A stretch of 64,000 nucleotides of DNA from UBA7672 sp041166025 (GCA_041166025.1 JBEAMJ010000097.1:18194-82193), one strand, 5' to 3'. Counted from the first letter of the stretch, positions 32,117-41,807 are shown. Notes: a model not told the origin generated them from the letters alone. Translations and numbers: made by a program.

Positions 32117-33652
32117 TCAGGCTGCGGAGCGATCCCGGCAGAGGCTGATCGCCGCCTTGATCCACCCCTCGACCTGCTCGCGCCGGGGCGGGGCGCCATC
32201 GCGCAGGAGCCGTTTGCCCTCATTCGACGCCGCAAAGAGTCCGATCGCGTCCAGCAGGGAATCGGCGTCGATGCCGGCCAGGTCCTCGAGGCTGGAAACC
32301 CCTGAGCCGACGAGAATCTGGGCATTGGTCCCGCTGAGTTCGGGCACCGAGCAGGCCAGCAGGGCCTGCGACTGCCAGTCCCTGATGACGCCTGCATTGA
32401 TATGGCTGGTCTTGATGCGTTGGGCGGCGTCCTCAGGCGTCAGGGCCAGCAGGTCGCCAATCGTATTCACGCCGATGACTTCCAGCCGGCTGGCCGTCTT
32501 GGGGCCGATGGACGGGGCATCGACCACGCGTTGTTCCCGCGTGAGCCGGGCGCTGGCATTGCCCGGTGCAGCAGCGGTTGCGTTCTCTGGCGCGGGTCTG
32601 GAACTGGCAGGAACACGGGCCGCTGCGGTTTTGGCGGCGGCTGTTTTCGCGGGTCGTGTTCGCCGCGTCACGCGTGGCCTGGCCCCTTTTCCATTCGCCG
32701 TGCCGGTCTCGCGCGGCCAGTGGCAGTCGAGACTGGAGAGCGGGACCTTGAGCACCTCCTCGGCAAACAGTTTGCGGACGACGCGGTCATCCTCGCTCAG
32801 GGTTGCGCGGACCTTGCCGGTGCGGCGATATTCATCGTACTGCGCACCAACCAGTCGCCGTTCGACGAGATCATCGATGACTTTTGACGCCGTGCGCGCT
32901 GGCGCGCTTGCGGCCACGACCAGCGTGTCCAGCGTGAGGTTGACCTGCGGCGCATCAGCCTTCGCATCGGCGATGGCGCGATCGAGAATTCGCGCCAGCA
33001 TGACCGATGCGTAGCCCATCAGCCGCGCCACCACATCCTTCATCTCCTGATCGAGTCCCGCGACAGGCTGGCGACGGCCGAGGGCGAAATCATAGTGGTC
33101 GATCAGGGTCTCATACTGCTTGTTCGAGAGCTTTGCTGCGGCGATGATCATCTGCTCGATCCAGTCATCTCCAGCGGGCGCCGCCACCTCCGGAAAGCCG
33201 AGATCCTGCGACAGGATCAGCAGCAGTTCCGGAAACGCCTTCGACAACGACCATTCGACCGCCCGATGTATCGCGCCCTCTTCCTCCGTCTGGTGGGTAT
33301 GGAAGGGCTGCAGCGGGTCGACCGCATAATGGCTCATCACGCCGGCGCAGTAGGCGGCGTGACTCCAGTCCTTTGCCCGCAGCGCGCGGACGGTGCGGTT
33401 ATACCATTCGCGCGCAGACTGAGGCGCACCGCCCCAGTTGCCGTCGCGCACGTGCAGCACGTGATTCTTGAAGTCCTTGAATACCTCGTCCGGAGCCTTG
33501 GCGCCTTCGAGGTAGGCGTCGCGATGCCGGAGGAAGAGGTTGCGCCAGCGCTCGGCATCCGCGGTCTTGAGATGGTCGAGCGCGAGGATGGCAAGCCGGT
33601 GGTGATTGTTGCGACACACCGAATCGAGGACGAGCCGGTAGCAGGCCGACAT
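32117..33652 (-). CDS. Zinc-dependent phospholipase C-like protein with C-terminal DUF4332/HhH domain
   Basis: The 511-residue protein has two parts. Residues 1-250 show the zinc-ligand pattern of the phospholipase C / S1-P1 nuclease fold: HHRLAILALDHL (His17/18), HxxxD at MSHYAVDP (His108, Asp112), PFHTH (His118) and HxxxE at HRAVEW (His129, Glu133). After a basic Lys/Arg/Ala/Pro linker (about 330-375), residues 380-505 form a helix-hairpin-helix region (APSIGPKTASRLEVIGVNTI, then GDLLALTP) of the DUF4332 kind. There is no signal peptide. The start at 33652 is supported by GGGAG; the substrate is open. Confidence 0.7.
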   Translation of the reverse strand: MSACYRLVLDSVCRNNHHRLAILALDHLKTADAERWRNLFLRHRDAYLEGAKAPDEVFKDFKNHVLHVRDGNWGGAPQSAREWYNRTVRALRAKDWSHAAYCAGVMSHYAVDPLQPFHTHQTEEEGAIHRAVEWSLSKAFPELLLILSQDLGFPEVAAPAGDDWIEQMIIAAAKLSNKQYETLIDHYDFALGRRQPVAGLDQEMKDVVARLMGYASVMLARILDRAIADAKADAPQVNLTLDTLVVAASAPARTASKVIDDLVERRLVGAQYDEYRRTGKVRATLSEDDRVVRKLFAEEVLKVPLSSLDCHWPRETGTANGKGARPRVTRRTRPAKTAAAKTAAARVPASSRPAPENATAAAPGNASARLTREQRVVDAPSIGPKTASRLEVIGVNTIGDLLALTPEDAAQRIKTSHINAGVIRDWQSQALLACSVPELSGTNAQILVGSGVSSLEDLAGIDADSLLDAIGLFAASNEGKRLLRDGAPPRREQVEGWIKAAISLCRDRSAA

Positions 33653-33874
33653 TGCGCAGGCTCCCTTGGACGTATGCCGGCGATTGGGCGCTATTGCGGT
33701 TAGCCAGCGGTTAAGGGCTTGTTTCACGGCGACAAGCGCCCCTCAGGGCGCAACCGCGCCCAGGCGACCCGGTCTTTTTGCAGCTTGCCTCTGGTGCGGC
33801 GGCCCGCCGCACCCACTTTCCGCCAGCGAGCCTCACTCGCGCGGGTTGGGAATAATCAGAAAAGGGGACGTCGC

Positions 33875-34516
33875 ATGCAGGCTTACATTCTCCTCGACCG
33901 CTCGGGTTCGATGCAGTCGCTCTGGGTGGAAGCACTCTCGTCCGTCAATGCATTCGCAAAGGAACTCGCCAACAAAAAAGACGGCCCGGCTGTCGACAGC
34001 CATGTGACGCTGGCCGTGTTCGACAGCCAGGAAAGGCTGCAGTTCGATGTTCTGCGGAAGAAGCAGCCGGCTCTGCACTGGGACAACGTCACAGACAGCG
34101 ACGCCTCTCCACGCGGAATGACACCCCTGCTCGACGCCATCGTGCGCACCATCGCCCTGGCCGAGGCGGACAACCCGGACAAGGCCGTCATCGTCATCAT
34201 GACGGACGGCCATGAGAATGCCTCGCGTGAGGTGACCCGCGATGGCGTCAAGGTCGCGCTCGACAGGGTCAGGGCCAGGGGCTGGGAAGTCGTCTTCCTC
34301 GGCGCCAACTTCGACAACATCTCGGATGCTTCATCCGTCGGTGTCGCGGCGGCCCAGCAGATGGCGATGTCGGCCGGCACGATGGAGCGCTCGCTGGCGA
34401 GCCTTGCCCGCAAGTCACGCGTCTATGCCGCTTCGGCGCGCGGCGAGGCGCCGATCGCGTTTGACGAGGAAGACCGCGCCCTTGCGAAGGAAGCGAACGT
34501 CAAGAACAAGTCGTGA
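33875..34516 (+). CDS. VWA-domain protein
   Basis: The 213-residue protein is essentially one von Willebrand factor A domain. The MIDAS metal site is DRSGSM (about residues 9-14), completed by Thr in RGMTPLLDAI and Asp in VIIMTDGHENASREV. It has no signal peptide or membrane helix, so it is a cytoplasmic metal-dependent adhesion-type domain. Related small VWA proteins occur alone or with MoxR-type ATPases, none of which is nearby. A Shine-Dalgarno AAGGGG precedes the ATG at 33875; the longer frame upstream is not supported. Confidence 0.8.
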   Translation: MQAYILLDRSGSMQSLWVEALSSVNAFAKELANKKDGPAVDSHVTLAVFDSQERLQFDVLRKKQPALHWDNVTDSDASPRGMTPLLDAIVRTIALAEADNPDKAVIVIMTDGHENASREVTRDGVKVALDRVRARGWEVVFLGANFDNISDASSVGVAAAQQMAMSAGTMERSLASLARKSRVYAASARGEAPIAFDEEDRALAKEANVKNKS

Positions 34517-34577
34517 GGCGGCCAGAGACCTGAAGGGAGATGGCGGGCGAGCAATCGCCCGCCATTTTTCCGTTTCG

Positions 34578-36194
34578 TCAGTGCCGGAAATGCCGCATCC
34601 CGGTGAACACCATGGCAAGGTCCGCCTCGTCGGCGGCCTTGATCACATCCTCGTCCCGCACCGAACCGCCCGGCTGGATAACGGCTGTCGCGCCCGCCTG
34701 CGCCGCCTGCAGAAGCCCGTCGGCAAAGGGGAAGAAGGCGTCGGAGGCGCACACTGATCCGATCGTCTGGGGCTCGGCCTTGCCGCCCTGGGCGGCGGCA
34801 GCGTCTTCGGCCTTGCGACGCGCGATGCGAGCCGAGTCGACACGGCTCATCTGCCCCGCGCCGATGCCCACCGTCGCGCCATCCTTGGCATAGATGATCG
34901 CGTTCGATTTCGTGTGCTTGCAGACGCGAAAGGCGAACAGCAGGTCTGCGATCTCACGCGGGCTTGGCTTGCGCCTGGTGACGACCTTGAGATCCGCCTC
35001 CATGATGCGCCCCACATCGCGGCCCTGAACCAGCAAGCCGCCCGCAACCGTGCGCACCGTTGTGCCAGGCTGGGCCGGATCGGGCACGCCGTCGGTCAGC
35101 AGCAGGCGCAGGTTTTTCTTGCGCGCGAACACGGCGAGTGCGGCTTCGTCGGCGCCCGGCGCGATGACGACTTCCGTGAAGATTTCAGTGATCGCCTCGG
35201 CCGTCGGCCCATCGAGTGGAACGTTGACGGCGATGATCCCGCCAAACGCGGACGTCGAATCGCAGGCGAGTGCGCGGCGGTAAGCCTCGATCACAGTCTT
35301 GCCGACCGCAACGCCGCATGGGTTGGCATGCTTGATGATCGCCACGGCGGGAGAGATCCTGGGGTCGAATTCGGCAACCAGTTCGTAGGCGGCGTCCGTG
35401 TCGTTGATGTTGTTGTAGCTCAGCTCCTTGCCCTGCATCTGGCGCGCCGTGAGCACGCCTGCGCGACGATCAGGCCCGGCATAGACAGCCGCTGTCTGGT
35501 GCGGGTTCTCGCCATAGCGGAGCGTCTGCTGGAGCTGGCCGCCAAATGCGCGCCACGCTCCGGCGTCTTCGCCGACCTGGCGCCAGTACCACTCCGAAAT
35601 CGCCGCATCATAGGCTGCAGTACGCGCATAGGTCTTGGCGGCAAGCCTCCGGCGGAGTTGCAGCGTCACGCCGCCCTGCTCCATCTCGCTCAACGCCGCA
35701 TCGACATCGGCGCCATCCGTGCAGACCGTCACGAAGTCGGCGTTCTTCGATGCGGCGCGCAGCATCGCCGGCCCGCCGATATCGATGTTCTCGACGCAGT
35801 CTTCGAAGCCGGCCCCGGACTGCACCGTCGCCTCGAACGGATAGAGATTGATCCAGACGAGATCGATGGGCTCGATCCCGTGGGCCGCGGCGTCCTGCGT
35901 GTGGGTGGCAAGATCGCGGCGGAACAGCAATCCGCCATGAACCCTGGGGTGAAGCGTCTTGACCCGGCCATCCATCATCTCCGGAAAGCCGGTGACGTCC
36001 GCGACATCCCTTACGGCGAGGCCCGCCTCCTTGAGCGCTTTCGCCGTACCGCCGGTCGACACCAATTCCACGCCGCGTGCAGCCATGGCTTTTGCCCGCT
36101 CGACCAGGCCTGCCTTGTCGGAGACCGAGATCAGCGCGCGCCGAACGGTGACGCGGTCGGGCGCGCTGGTGTGGATGGCTTTGGGGGCTGACAT
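34578..36194 (-). CDS. purH: Bifunctional AICAR formyltransferase / IMP cyclohydrolase
   Basis: PurH carries out the last two steps of IMP synthesis. The 538-residue protein has the IMP cyclohydrolase domain first (RRALISVSDKAGLVERAKAM, STGGTAKAL, DGRVKTLHPRVHGGLL) and the formyltransferase domain from about residue 210, with LRYGENPHQTAAVY, IIKHANPCGVAVG and CASDAFFPFADGL. Length and motifs are normal. It is the last gene of a minus-strand run (rsmB, rpe, heparinase, CapD-like, small ORF, purH). The next gene downstream is on the other strand. Confidence 0.97.
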   Translation of the reverse strand: MSAPKAIHTSAPDRVTVRRALISVSDKAGLVERAKAMAARGVELVSTGGTAKALKEAGLAVRDVADVTGFPEMMDGRVKTLHPRVHGGLLFRRDLATHTQDAAAHGIEPIDLVWINLYPFEATVQSGAGFEDCVENIDIGGPAMLRAASKNADFVTVCTDGADVDAALSEMEQGGVTLQLRRRLAAKTYARTAAYDAAISEWYWRQVGEDAGAWRAFGGQLQQTLRYGENPHQTAAVYAGPDRRAGVLTARQMQGKELSYNNINDTDAAYELVAEFDPRISPAVAIIKHANPCGVAVGKTVIEAYRRALACDSTSAFGGIIAVNVPLDGPTAEAITEIFTEVVIAPGADEAALAVFARKKNLRLLLTDGVPDPAQPGTTVRTVAGGLLVQGRDVGRIMEADLKVVTRRKPSPREIADLLFAFRVCKHTKSNAIIYAKDGATVGIGAGQMSRVDSARIARRKAEDAAAAQGGKAEPQTIGSVCASDAFFPFADGLLQAAQAGATAVIQPGGSVRDEDVIKAADEADLAMVFTGMRHFRH

Positions 36195-36289
36195 GATTGC
36201 GACTCCAGCACTGGCTGGGCGCCGGATAGCACCGGGGCGACTGTCTTGAAACCGTCAGGCTTGCGGCATTCCGGCGGACTGCAGGCTGG

Positions 36290-36568
36290 CTACCGCGTCA
36301 TCACGAATGTCGACCATTCGAGGCGTGATCCGAAGGCTTCCCAGGCGTTCTCAAGCCCGCTTGCCTCAACATGTGCCCACAAGCGGCGGATCGCAGCCGA
36401 ATCACCGCTCACGAGAAACATCGCGGCGGAGCGGTCGAGCGACAGCTCGCTGGCCTCAAGGCTGGCGCCACTGCGGCCGATGGCGTCAAGGGTCCGGCGG
36501 ACAAGCCGATCCTGACGCTCGCTGTCGCAATAGGCTTCGCCATTGAAGAGCAGGACGCGCATTTCCAT
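36290..36568 (-). CDS. Small hypothetical protein
   Basis: The 92-residue cytoplasmic protein starts MEMRVLLFNGEAYCDSERQD and continues with an alternating helix/strand pattern; there is no signal peptide or membrane helix. I recognise no family. It lies between the CapD-like gene and purH on the same strand (43 bases after one, 95 before the other) and its codon use is like that of its neighbours. It may be a real small gene, but no independent evidence exists beyond its position. Confidence 0.5.
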   Translation of the reverse strand: MEMRVLLFNGEAYCDSERQDRLVRRTLDAIGRSGASLEASELSLDRSAAMFLVSGDSAAIRRLWAHVEASGLENAWEAFGSRLEWSTFVMTR

Positions 36569-36611
36569 GCCAATAGAGATGGTCTCGCAGCGTCGCGGAT
36601 CAATACCCGGG

Positions 36612-38519
36612 CTAGTGGACGTTCACGACCGGCTCGCCCCAGGCGTCCTCGGTGAAGATTTCCGGCGCAAGCGCCTTCATCATCGACAGGGAGGCCTGCG
36701 GATCCCTCCGCGCCGCATAGGACACGATCGCGTCGAGCCGCGCCTGCACCTCCGCAATCGGCGGCGACCCGGTATTGGCGACTTCCAGAACGCCATCGAT
36801 CGGGGTCGGCTTCACCTGCTCACGCTCGTAAAAGACCGTCTCGGTCAGCTTCTCGCCGGGCCGCGGACCCGTTACGCGGATCAGGATGTCCTGGCCGGGC
36901 GTGAGTCCCTTCATGCGGATCATCTTTTCTGCCAGATCGACAATCCGGACCGGCTCGCCCATGTCGAGCACATAGAGCGTTGCCTCTTGCGATCTGGAAG
37001 ATGCCGACATCGCCGCCGCCTGCAGGACCAGGGCTGAGGCTTCCTCGACGCTCATGAAGTAGCGCGTCATGTCGGGATGGGTGACCGTCACAGGACCGCC
37101 TTCGGCGATCTGGCGCTCGAACAGCGGCGCAACCGAACCCTTTGAGCCGAGCACGTTGCCGAACCGCACGAGCGAGAAGCGCGTGCCGGGCGCAGTTGGC
37201 GCAAAAGCGTGGATGAAGAGTTCCGCCGCCCGCTTGGTTGCACCCATCACATTGGTCGGGTTCACGGCCTTGTCGGTCGAGATGAAGATAAACGATTTCA
37301 CGCGCAGCTCGGCCGCAATCGTGGCGCACCGACGCGCGCCCAGGACGTTTGTGAGAATGGCCTCGTTGGGATTCTGCTCCATCAGCGGCACATGCTTCAA
37401 GGCGGCGGCGTGGATCACGAGGTCGGGCGCAGCCTCCTGCATCGCCTGTTCAAGCCGCATCTCGTCGCGGATGTCGCCGATGATCATGCGCCGGACGACG
37501 TTCGGGTAGGCCCGCGACAGTTCCTGCTCGATCTCGAAGACGTTGAATTCGGACGCATCGTAGATGGTCAGTTCAGACGGTCCGAGCGCGGCGCATTGCC
37601 GGGCGAGTTCGCCGCCGATGGTGCCGCCGCCGCCGGTGATGAAGACGCGGGCGCCGGAGACCAGTTCGGCCACGGGGGCCATGTTCAGCCTCCGCTCGGG
37701 CCGAGCGAGAAGGTCGGCAGGACGGATCTGCTGGAGCATGGCCTTGGCCCCGATCCGCAAAAGCGTCGCCTTGCGCGCCGAGGACACCGCGAGAGCCGCA
37801 TCCATCGTTCGGCGATCTTCCGGCGGCGTTGCGATGGCAATCCACGGAAGCTCGCCAAAACGTGCGGTGTAATGGTCGAGCAACTGGGCCAGCTGCTCGA
37901 TGCCGCCCATGACCTGAACGCCTTCTATGTCGCGCCCGTAATGCTGGCCCGACGTTTCGACGATACCGATCGCGCGGATGGGCGGACCCGACGGGGCCTT
38001 GCGCGAGGCGCGCAGCGCCTCGGCGACATGACCCGCCGGACCGACGACGATCGCGCGCGGCGCATAGGGAGGCTCACGGCGGAAGATGGCAATGAGATCG
38101 CCCGTCGCCCTGCCCCGTGCCCAGAGGCGGACAATCATGAGCAGCGCCAGCCACATCGGGAACTGGAGATAGATGCTGGCGATCGGGAAGTCCTGCAGGG
38201 CCTTGGCCAGGATCAGGATCGGCAGCGACATGAGGTGGGTGAGCGCCATCGCCTGGAAAATCCGGACGACGTCCCGCAGCGATGTGTGGCTCCAGACCTG
38301 GCGATGAACGCCACGCAGCCACATGGCGAAGGCGGCCGCGACCCCGAAAGCGATCGAGACGAACAATTCCAGCCAGGTTGGCGTGCCGCCGCCCGAGAAC
38401 AGGTAGATGATATGTGTCGCAAGATACAGAGCGACCATTCCGGTCGCGACATCATAGGCAAAGCAGATCGCCTTGGCTTCGATTGCCGCCCGGCGGGCGG
38501 AGTTCTCTACGCTATTCAC
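36612..38519 (-). CDS. CapD-like nucleotide-sugar epimerase/dehydratase (membrane)
   Basis: The 635-residue protein is a WbpM/CapD-type polysaccharide enzyme. Four N-terminal transmembrane helices (about 20-125) precede a CoA-binding-like Rossmann domain. The catalytic SDR domain starts at about residue 300 (VFITGGGGTIGGELARQC) and includes the Asn/Lys region FISTDKAVNPTNVMGATKRA. In this protein the usual SDR Tyr-x-x-x-Lys appears as Met-x-x-x-Lys, as in other UDP-GlcNAc 4,6-dehydratases of this type. The GTG start at 38519 follows a perfect AGGAGG. It probably supplies a dehydrated UDP-sugar for surface glycans. Confidence 0.88.
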   Translation of the reverse strand: MNSVENSARRAAIEAKAICFAYDVATGMVALYLATHIIYLFSGGGTPTWLELFVSIAFGVAAAFAMWLRGVHRQVWSHTSLRDVVRIFQAMALTHLMSLPILILAKALQDFPIASIYLQFPMWLALLMIVRLWARGRATGDLIAIFRREPPYAPRAIVVGPAGHVAEALRASRKAPSGPPIRAIGIVETSGQHYGRDIEGVQVMGGIEQLAQLLDHYTARFGELPWIAIATPPEDRRTMDAALAVSSARKATLLRIGAKAMLQQIRPADLLARPERRLNMAPVAELVSGARVFITGGGGTIGGELARQCAALGPSELTIYDASEFNVFEIEQELSRAYPNVVRRMIIGDIRDEMRLEQAMQEAAPDLVIHAAALKHVPLMEQNPNEAILTNVLGARRCATIAAELRVKSFIFISTDKAVNPTNVMGATKRAAELFIHAFAPTAPGTRFSLVRFGNVLGSKGSVAPLFERQIAEGGPVTVTHPDMTRYFMSVEEASALVLQAAAMSASSRSQEATLYVLDMGEPVRIVDLAEKMIRMKGLTPGQDILIRVTGPRPGEKLTETVFYEREQVKPTPIDGVLEVANTGSPPIAEVQARLDAIVSYAARRDPQASLSMMKALAPEIFTEDAWGEPVVNVH

Positions 38520-38529
38520 CCCACTCCTC

Positions 38530-40272
38530 CTAGTCGCCAGGGTGGACCCGCGACAGGGCCCACCGCACGCGATTTGGAACTTGCGACCCGTCCGCAGCCG
38601 GGTCCGCAACCCCGCGAATCACGAGTTGTCGCGTCTTCTGCGCGACATCACACCCCCAGTAACGCGAATCCTCGATCGAAAGCAAAGTTTCGCTGCGGAA
38701 TCGCCACACATGCTGGCGTCTCGGAAGACCAAGGTACACGGTCTTGTCGTCAGGGCCATCCGCCACCTGCACTCCGGGATGCAGGTGAAAGCGGATTTCA
38801 AAAGGAATGAGCCCGCCCGGAAACAGCGGCGGGGTCTCGGACATCGGCCGCGACAGGCTGTCTTCCCCCGTGATCCGGCTGCCGTTCATCGCCACATAGA
38901 GCCTCCGCCTGTAAATCAGGCCGTGCCGCACCCGCCAGCCCGCATGCTGGCCCTCGAGCAGGTACTGGTCGCCCTCTTCCATTCGCCGCACGGCCAGCTG
39001 GGCCGGCCCGTCAGGGGCGCGCGCGCCAGTTGTCGGATCAGGCGAGAATACCGCCGAATCCTCACCGTTCAGCGACAGGACGGAATGCGCCGCCGTGCGT
39101 CGCGAGGCTTCGCGCAGCTCGGGGTCGAGATCGGCGTTCGCCCCGCACGAGGTGATGATCCGTTCCGGTCCGTCATCGACGGACAGGGCGAGCGCCCCGG
39201 CGTGCGCGCGCGCCCCGTGCGGACGATCGGGACCGGGACCGGCGTCGATGTAGACGCAGAGTTCGGCAGCCTGGACGCGCTGGTAGGCCGAAAGACGCGC
39301 AAAGGAGAATTTCGAGTTCACCCCGCCATGCGGACGCAGCGCCGCCCGCGCGAGGCCATTGCTCGCATCGCCGCCGCCATTGGCCGTCACGATCCCGCTG
39401 TCGGCCTGCTGGAAAAAGCTGAGCATCGCAGCCATTCGCGGCTGCAGCTTGCCGAGGAAGATGGGAGCGCTCACTCCCAGCCGAAGCAGCAATTCCTCGA
39501 CAGCATGAATGTCGAGCAACGCCTCTGCGAGCGTCTCGGGACTGCGCGAAATGTGGCCGCCGTCGGGAAGGATCTGCGCGGCGCACTCGACTTCGAGCAT
39601 GGCGAGGCCCTGTTCGAGCAGCTTGCGGCCGTCATCCGTCGCAGCGCCTGCAAGGCAGAGCGCGATGGCGATTCGGAAGCGCGCGATGGGATCCGTCTCC
39701 TCGACTCCACAGAACTGCAGATGACGCATCTGCCGTCCGATCGAGTCGAGCAGGGCCGCACGGGCATCCTGCCCCATCGGCTCGAACAGCCACGGCCCGG
39801 CGCAGAGGATGTTCACCAGCCGGTCAGCGGTGACGGCGAGTCGCCAGCCGAAATTGTCCCACTTTCCGAACGCCTCGACCCATGAGGCGACCAGTGATCG
39901 GCCGCGCGCCTCGCCCGCCGGGCCGCAGGCGCGAAGGTCACGCAGCCAATGGAATCGATGGATGCGGTCGGCAAAGTGGAAGGTCGGAAACTCTGGTCCC
40001 CAGGGCGCGTGGCCGTCGGGCGTTTCGACATGCGACATGCCGAAGCGCCAGCGGCCGGCAAGGATGGCCTCACCCCGGGCCCTGTTGGCGGGACGGTTGT
40101 CGGTTGGCAGCGCTGTCAGGGCCATGGGCCCGGGCCCGGAGATGCGCAGGCGGTGGACGGGCGAGACATTGATCTCCGCCCCGGTCTTTCCGACGAGGTC
40201 GAGCCACTGGGCGTATTCAGCTTCCCGGCCGATGCCGCCCGGTGCTGGCGGCGGAAGAGGAGGATGCGACAT
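38530..40272 (-). CDS. Heparinase II/III family protein
   Basis: The 580-residue protein has an alpha/alpha toroid N-terminal half (FHFADRIHRFHWLRDL, KWDNFGWRLAVTADRLVNIL, PDGGHISRSPETLAEALLDI) and a C-terminal beta-sandwich (from about residue 325, LRPHGGVNSKFSFARLSAYQ). This layout is that of heparinase II/III-like polysaccharide lyases. There is no signal peptide. In alphaproteobacteria this gene is commonly found between rsmB and purH, and its substrate is unknown. It ends 11 bases before the CapD-like start, its stop lying in that gene's ribosome binding site. Confidence 0.85.
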   Translation of the reverse strand: MSHPPLPPPAPGGIGREAEYAQWLDLVGKTGAEINVSPVHRLRISGPGPMALTALPTDNRPANRARGEAILAGRWRFGMSHVETPDGHAPWGPEFPTFHFADRIHRFHWLRDLRACGPAGEARGRSLVASWVEAFGKWDNFGWRLAVTADRLVNILCAGPWLFEPMGQDARAALLDSIGRQMRHLQFCGVEETDPIARFRIAIALCLAGAATDDGRKLLEQGLAMLEVECAAQILPDGGHISRSPETLAEALLDIHAVEELLLRLGVSAPIFLGKLQPRMAAMLSFFQQADSGIVTANGGGDASNGLARAALRPHGGVNSKFSFARLSAYQRVQAAELCVYIDAGPGPDRPHGARAHAGALALSVDDGPERIITSCGANADLDPELREASRRTAAHSVLSLNGEDSAVFSPDPTTGARAPDGPAQLAVRRMEEGDQYLLEGQHAGWRVRHGLIYRRRLYVAMNGSRITGEDSLSRPMSETPPLFPGGLIPFEIRFHLHPGVQVADGPDDKTVYLGLPRRQHVWRFRSETLLSIEDSRYWGCDVAQKTRQLVIRGVADPAADGSQVPNRVRWALSRVHPGD

Positions 40273-40281
40273 CGCCGGCCC

Positions 40282-40941
40282 TCACCCGCCGCGAAGGGCG
40301 GCAATCTCCGCTGCATAACGCGCGGCGCCCTTTCCGAAAATCGCCGAGCCCGCCACCAGCGCGGTGGCGCCCGCCGCGATGACAGCGGGGGCGTTGGACG
40401 GCACGATACCGCCATCGACCTCAAGGATCGTCCTCAGCCGCGCGCGCTCGATCCTGTTGCGGATCGCCTCGATCTTGCGCAGCTGGCTATCGATGAACTT
40501 CTGACCGCCAAACCCCGGATTGACGCTCATCACCAGGATCAGGTCGAGATCCTCGAGGACGGGATCGAGCACTTCGGCAGGCGTTGAGGGATTGAGCGCT
40601 GCGCCGGCCTTCTTGCCCAGCTTGCGGATGACCTGCAGCGTGCGGTGAAAGTGGGGCCCGGCCTCAGGATGCGCCGTGATGATGTCTGCGCCGGCAGCTG
40701 CGAACGCTTCGAGATAGGGATCAACCGGCGCGATCATCAGGTGGACGTCGAACGGCTTCGTCGTATGCGGCCGCAGCTTCTCGATCACGATGGGGCCGAT
40801 GGTGATGTTGGGCACATAGTGGCCGTCCATGACGTCGACATGGATCATGTCGGCGCCGGCCTCGTCGACGGCGCGGACTTCCTCACCCAGTCGGGCGAAG
40901 TCTGCCGCCAGAATCGAGGGCGAGATCAGCACGTCGGACAT
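40282..40941 (-). CDS. rpe: Ribulose-phosphate 3-epimerase
   Basis: Rpe interconverts ribulose-5-phosphate and xylulose-5-phosphate in the pentose phosphate pathway. The 219-residue TIM-barrel protein shows ISPSILAADFARLGEEV, the metal site MIHVDVMDGHYVPNITIGP, DVHLMI, the second Asp/His pair, VNPGFGGQKFI and EVDGGI. All catalytic segments are normal. A -10-like TAGGCC (minus strand, 40948-40953) ends 6 bases before the ATG, so the mRNA may be leaderless. It lies 9 bases before the heparinase gene and so heads that unit. Confidence 0.95.
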   Translation of the reverse strand: MSDVLISPSILAADFARLGEEVRAVDEAGADMIHVDVMDGHYVPNITIGPIVIEKLRPHTTKPFDVHLMIAPVDPYLEAFAAAGADIITAHPEAGPHFHRTLQVIRKLGKKAGAALNPSTPAEVLDPVLEDLDLILVMSVNPGFGGQKFIDSQLRKIEAIRNRIERARLRTILEVDGGIVPSNAPAVIAAGATALVAGSAIFGKGAARYAAEIAALRGG

Positions 40942-40992
40942 GCGCTCGGCCTAGCAGCGCCCCTTGTGTGGCGCAACCTGCCGCACGGCAAA

Positions 40993-41020
40993 CCGCCCGG
41001 ACCTGAAGAGACCCGGGCGG
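40993..41020 (-). terminator. Hairpin after the glycine-zipper lipoprotein gene
   Basis: An 8-bp stem (40993-41000 with 41013-41020) with a 12-base loop lies 30 bases downstream of the minus-strand lipoprotein gene. TTT follows directly on the minus strand. It separates that gene from rpe. Confidence 0.5.
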
Positions 41021-41049
41021 CGAATGCGCCTGTAGGCTCTGGAGGTGGA

Positions 41050-41613
41050 TCAGTAACCGTATGCTCTGTTCTGCGGCACCACGCGGGCGCGCTCGCCATA
41101 CTCGATCAGCACGGGCGTGCCGGCCGGCATGGCGAACTCGCCGGCCTGCGCGACAGAGACAAGCTCCCCGGACGGCAGGCGGATGGTGTAGGCAAAGCCG
41201 GGCTGGGCGCCGGCCGATTTGCCGATCGCATTGCCCGCGACGCCGCCGAGGATTGCGCCGCCAATGGCGCCTGCGGTGTTGGCCTTGTGGCCGCCGCCGA
41301 GCTCGGAACCGGCAAGACCACCGAGGGCTGCGCCCGCGAGCGTGCCGATCTTGGCTGACTGTTGAGAGCCTTCAATCGTGATCGGGCGGGCAGCGACGAT
41401 GGTGCCCTCCTCGACGCGCGCGATGCGGCCGACCTGGGAGGGATCATAGGTGTTGGCGCCAAGACCGCTGGCGCAACCGGCGAGCGCGGTCGCGAGCACG
41501 ACGAAGGCGACCGCGAACGCCTTCTGGGGCTTGGCGATCGTGAGAGGGCGGAAGGCGTCAAAGCGGACGCGGGCCGTTTCGGCGGGGGCGTGGATCGTGG
41601 TATCCATCTTCAT
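41050..41613 (-). CDS. Glycine-zipper 2TM lipoprotein, SlyB-like
   Basis: The 187-residue protein has a signal region at about residues 30-47 with the lipobox ALAGCAS. The mature part contains the glycine-zipper pair (IGTLAGAALGGLAGSELGG and AGAIGGAILGGVAGNAIG, about residues 89-130) and a small C-terminal beta part. This is the SlyB/PcP outer-membrane lipoprotein type, thought to stabilise the envelope. The N-terminus before the hydrophobic part is longer than usual, so the true start may be further in, for example near the Lys before AFAVAFVV. Confidence 0.8.
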   Translation of the reverse strand: MKMDTTIHAPAETARVRFDAFRPLTIAKPQKAFAVAFVVLATALAGCASGLGANTYDPSQVGRIARVEEGTIVAARPITIEGSQQSAKIGTLAGAALGGLAGSELGGGHKANTAGAIGGAILGGVAGNAIGKSAGAQPGFAYTIRLPSGELVSVAQAGEFAMPAGTPVLIEYGERARVVPQNRAYGY

Positions 41614-41807
41614 GTCTCCGACGGGACGGCAGCGGGGGAGGCCCCGTCCCTACACACACACAAGGTATCAGAACCGGCTGAACCGAGGCTGAACCTGATC
41701 GTTCGCCTTCGTTGCTTATCGAGGGCAAGAATGTGGCGACTTTCATGAAGCGCCGACCACAATCCCGGTTCATCCGTATCCCGACGCGTGTGGGAATGGC
41801 GATCCCT

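Noticed and set aside
34914..36191. 425-codon plus-strand frame opposite purH
   Set aside because: Shadow of purH; no start signal and no domain.
41652..41663. Short CA/AC repeat upstream of the glycine-zipper gene
   Set aside because: Only about five dinucleotide units; could be a slippage site but there is no frame or promoter that it would switch.
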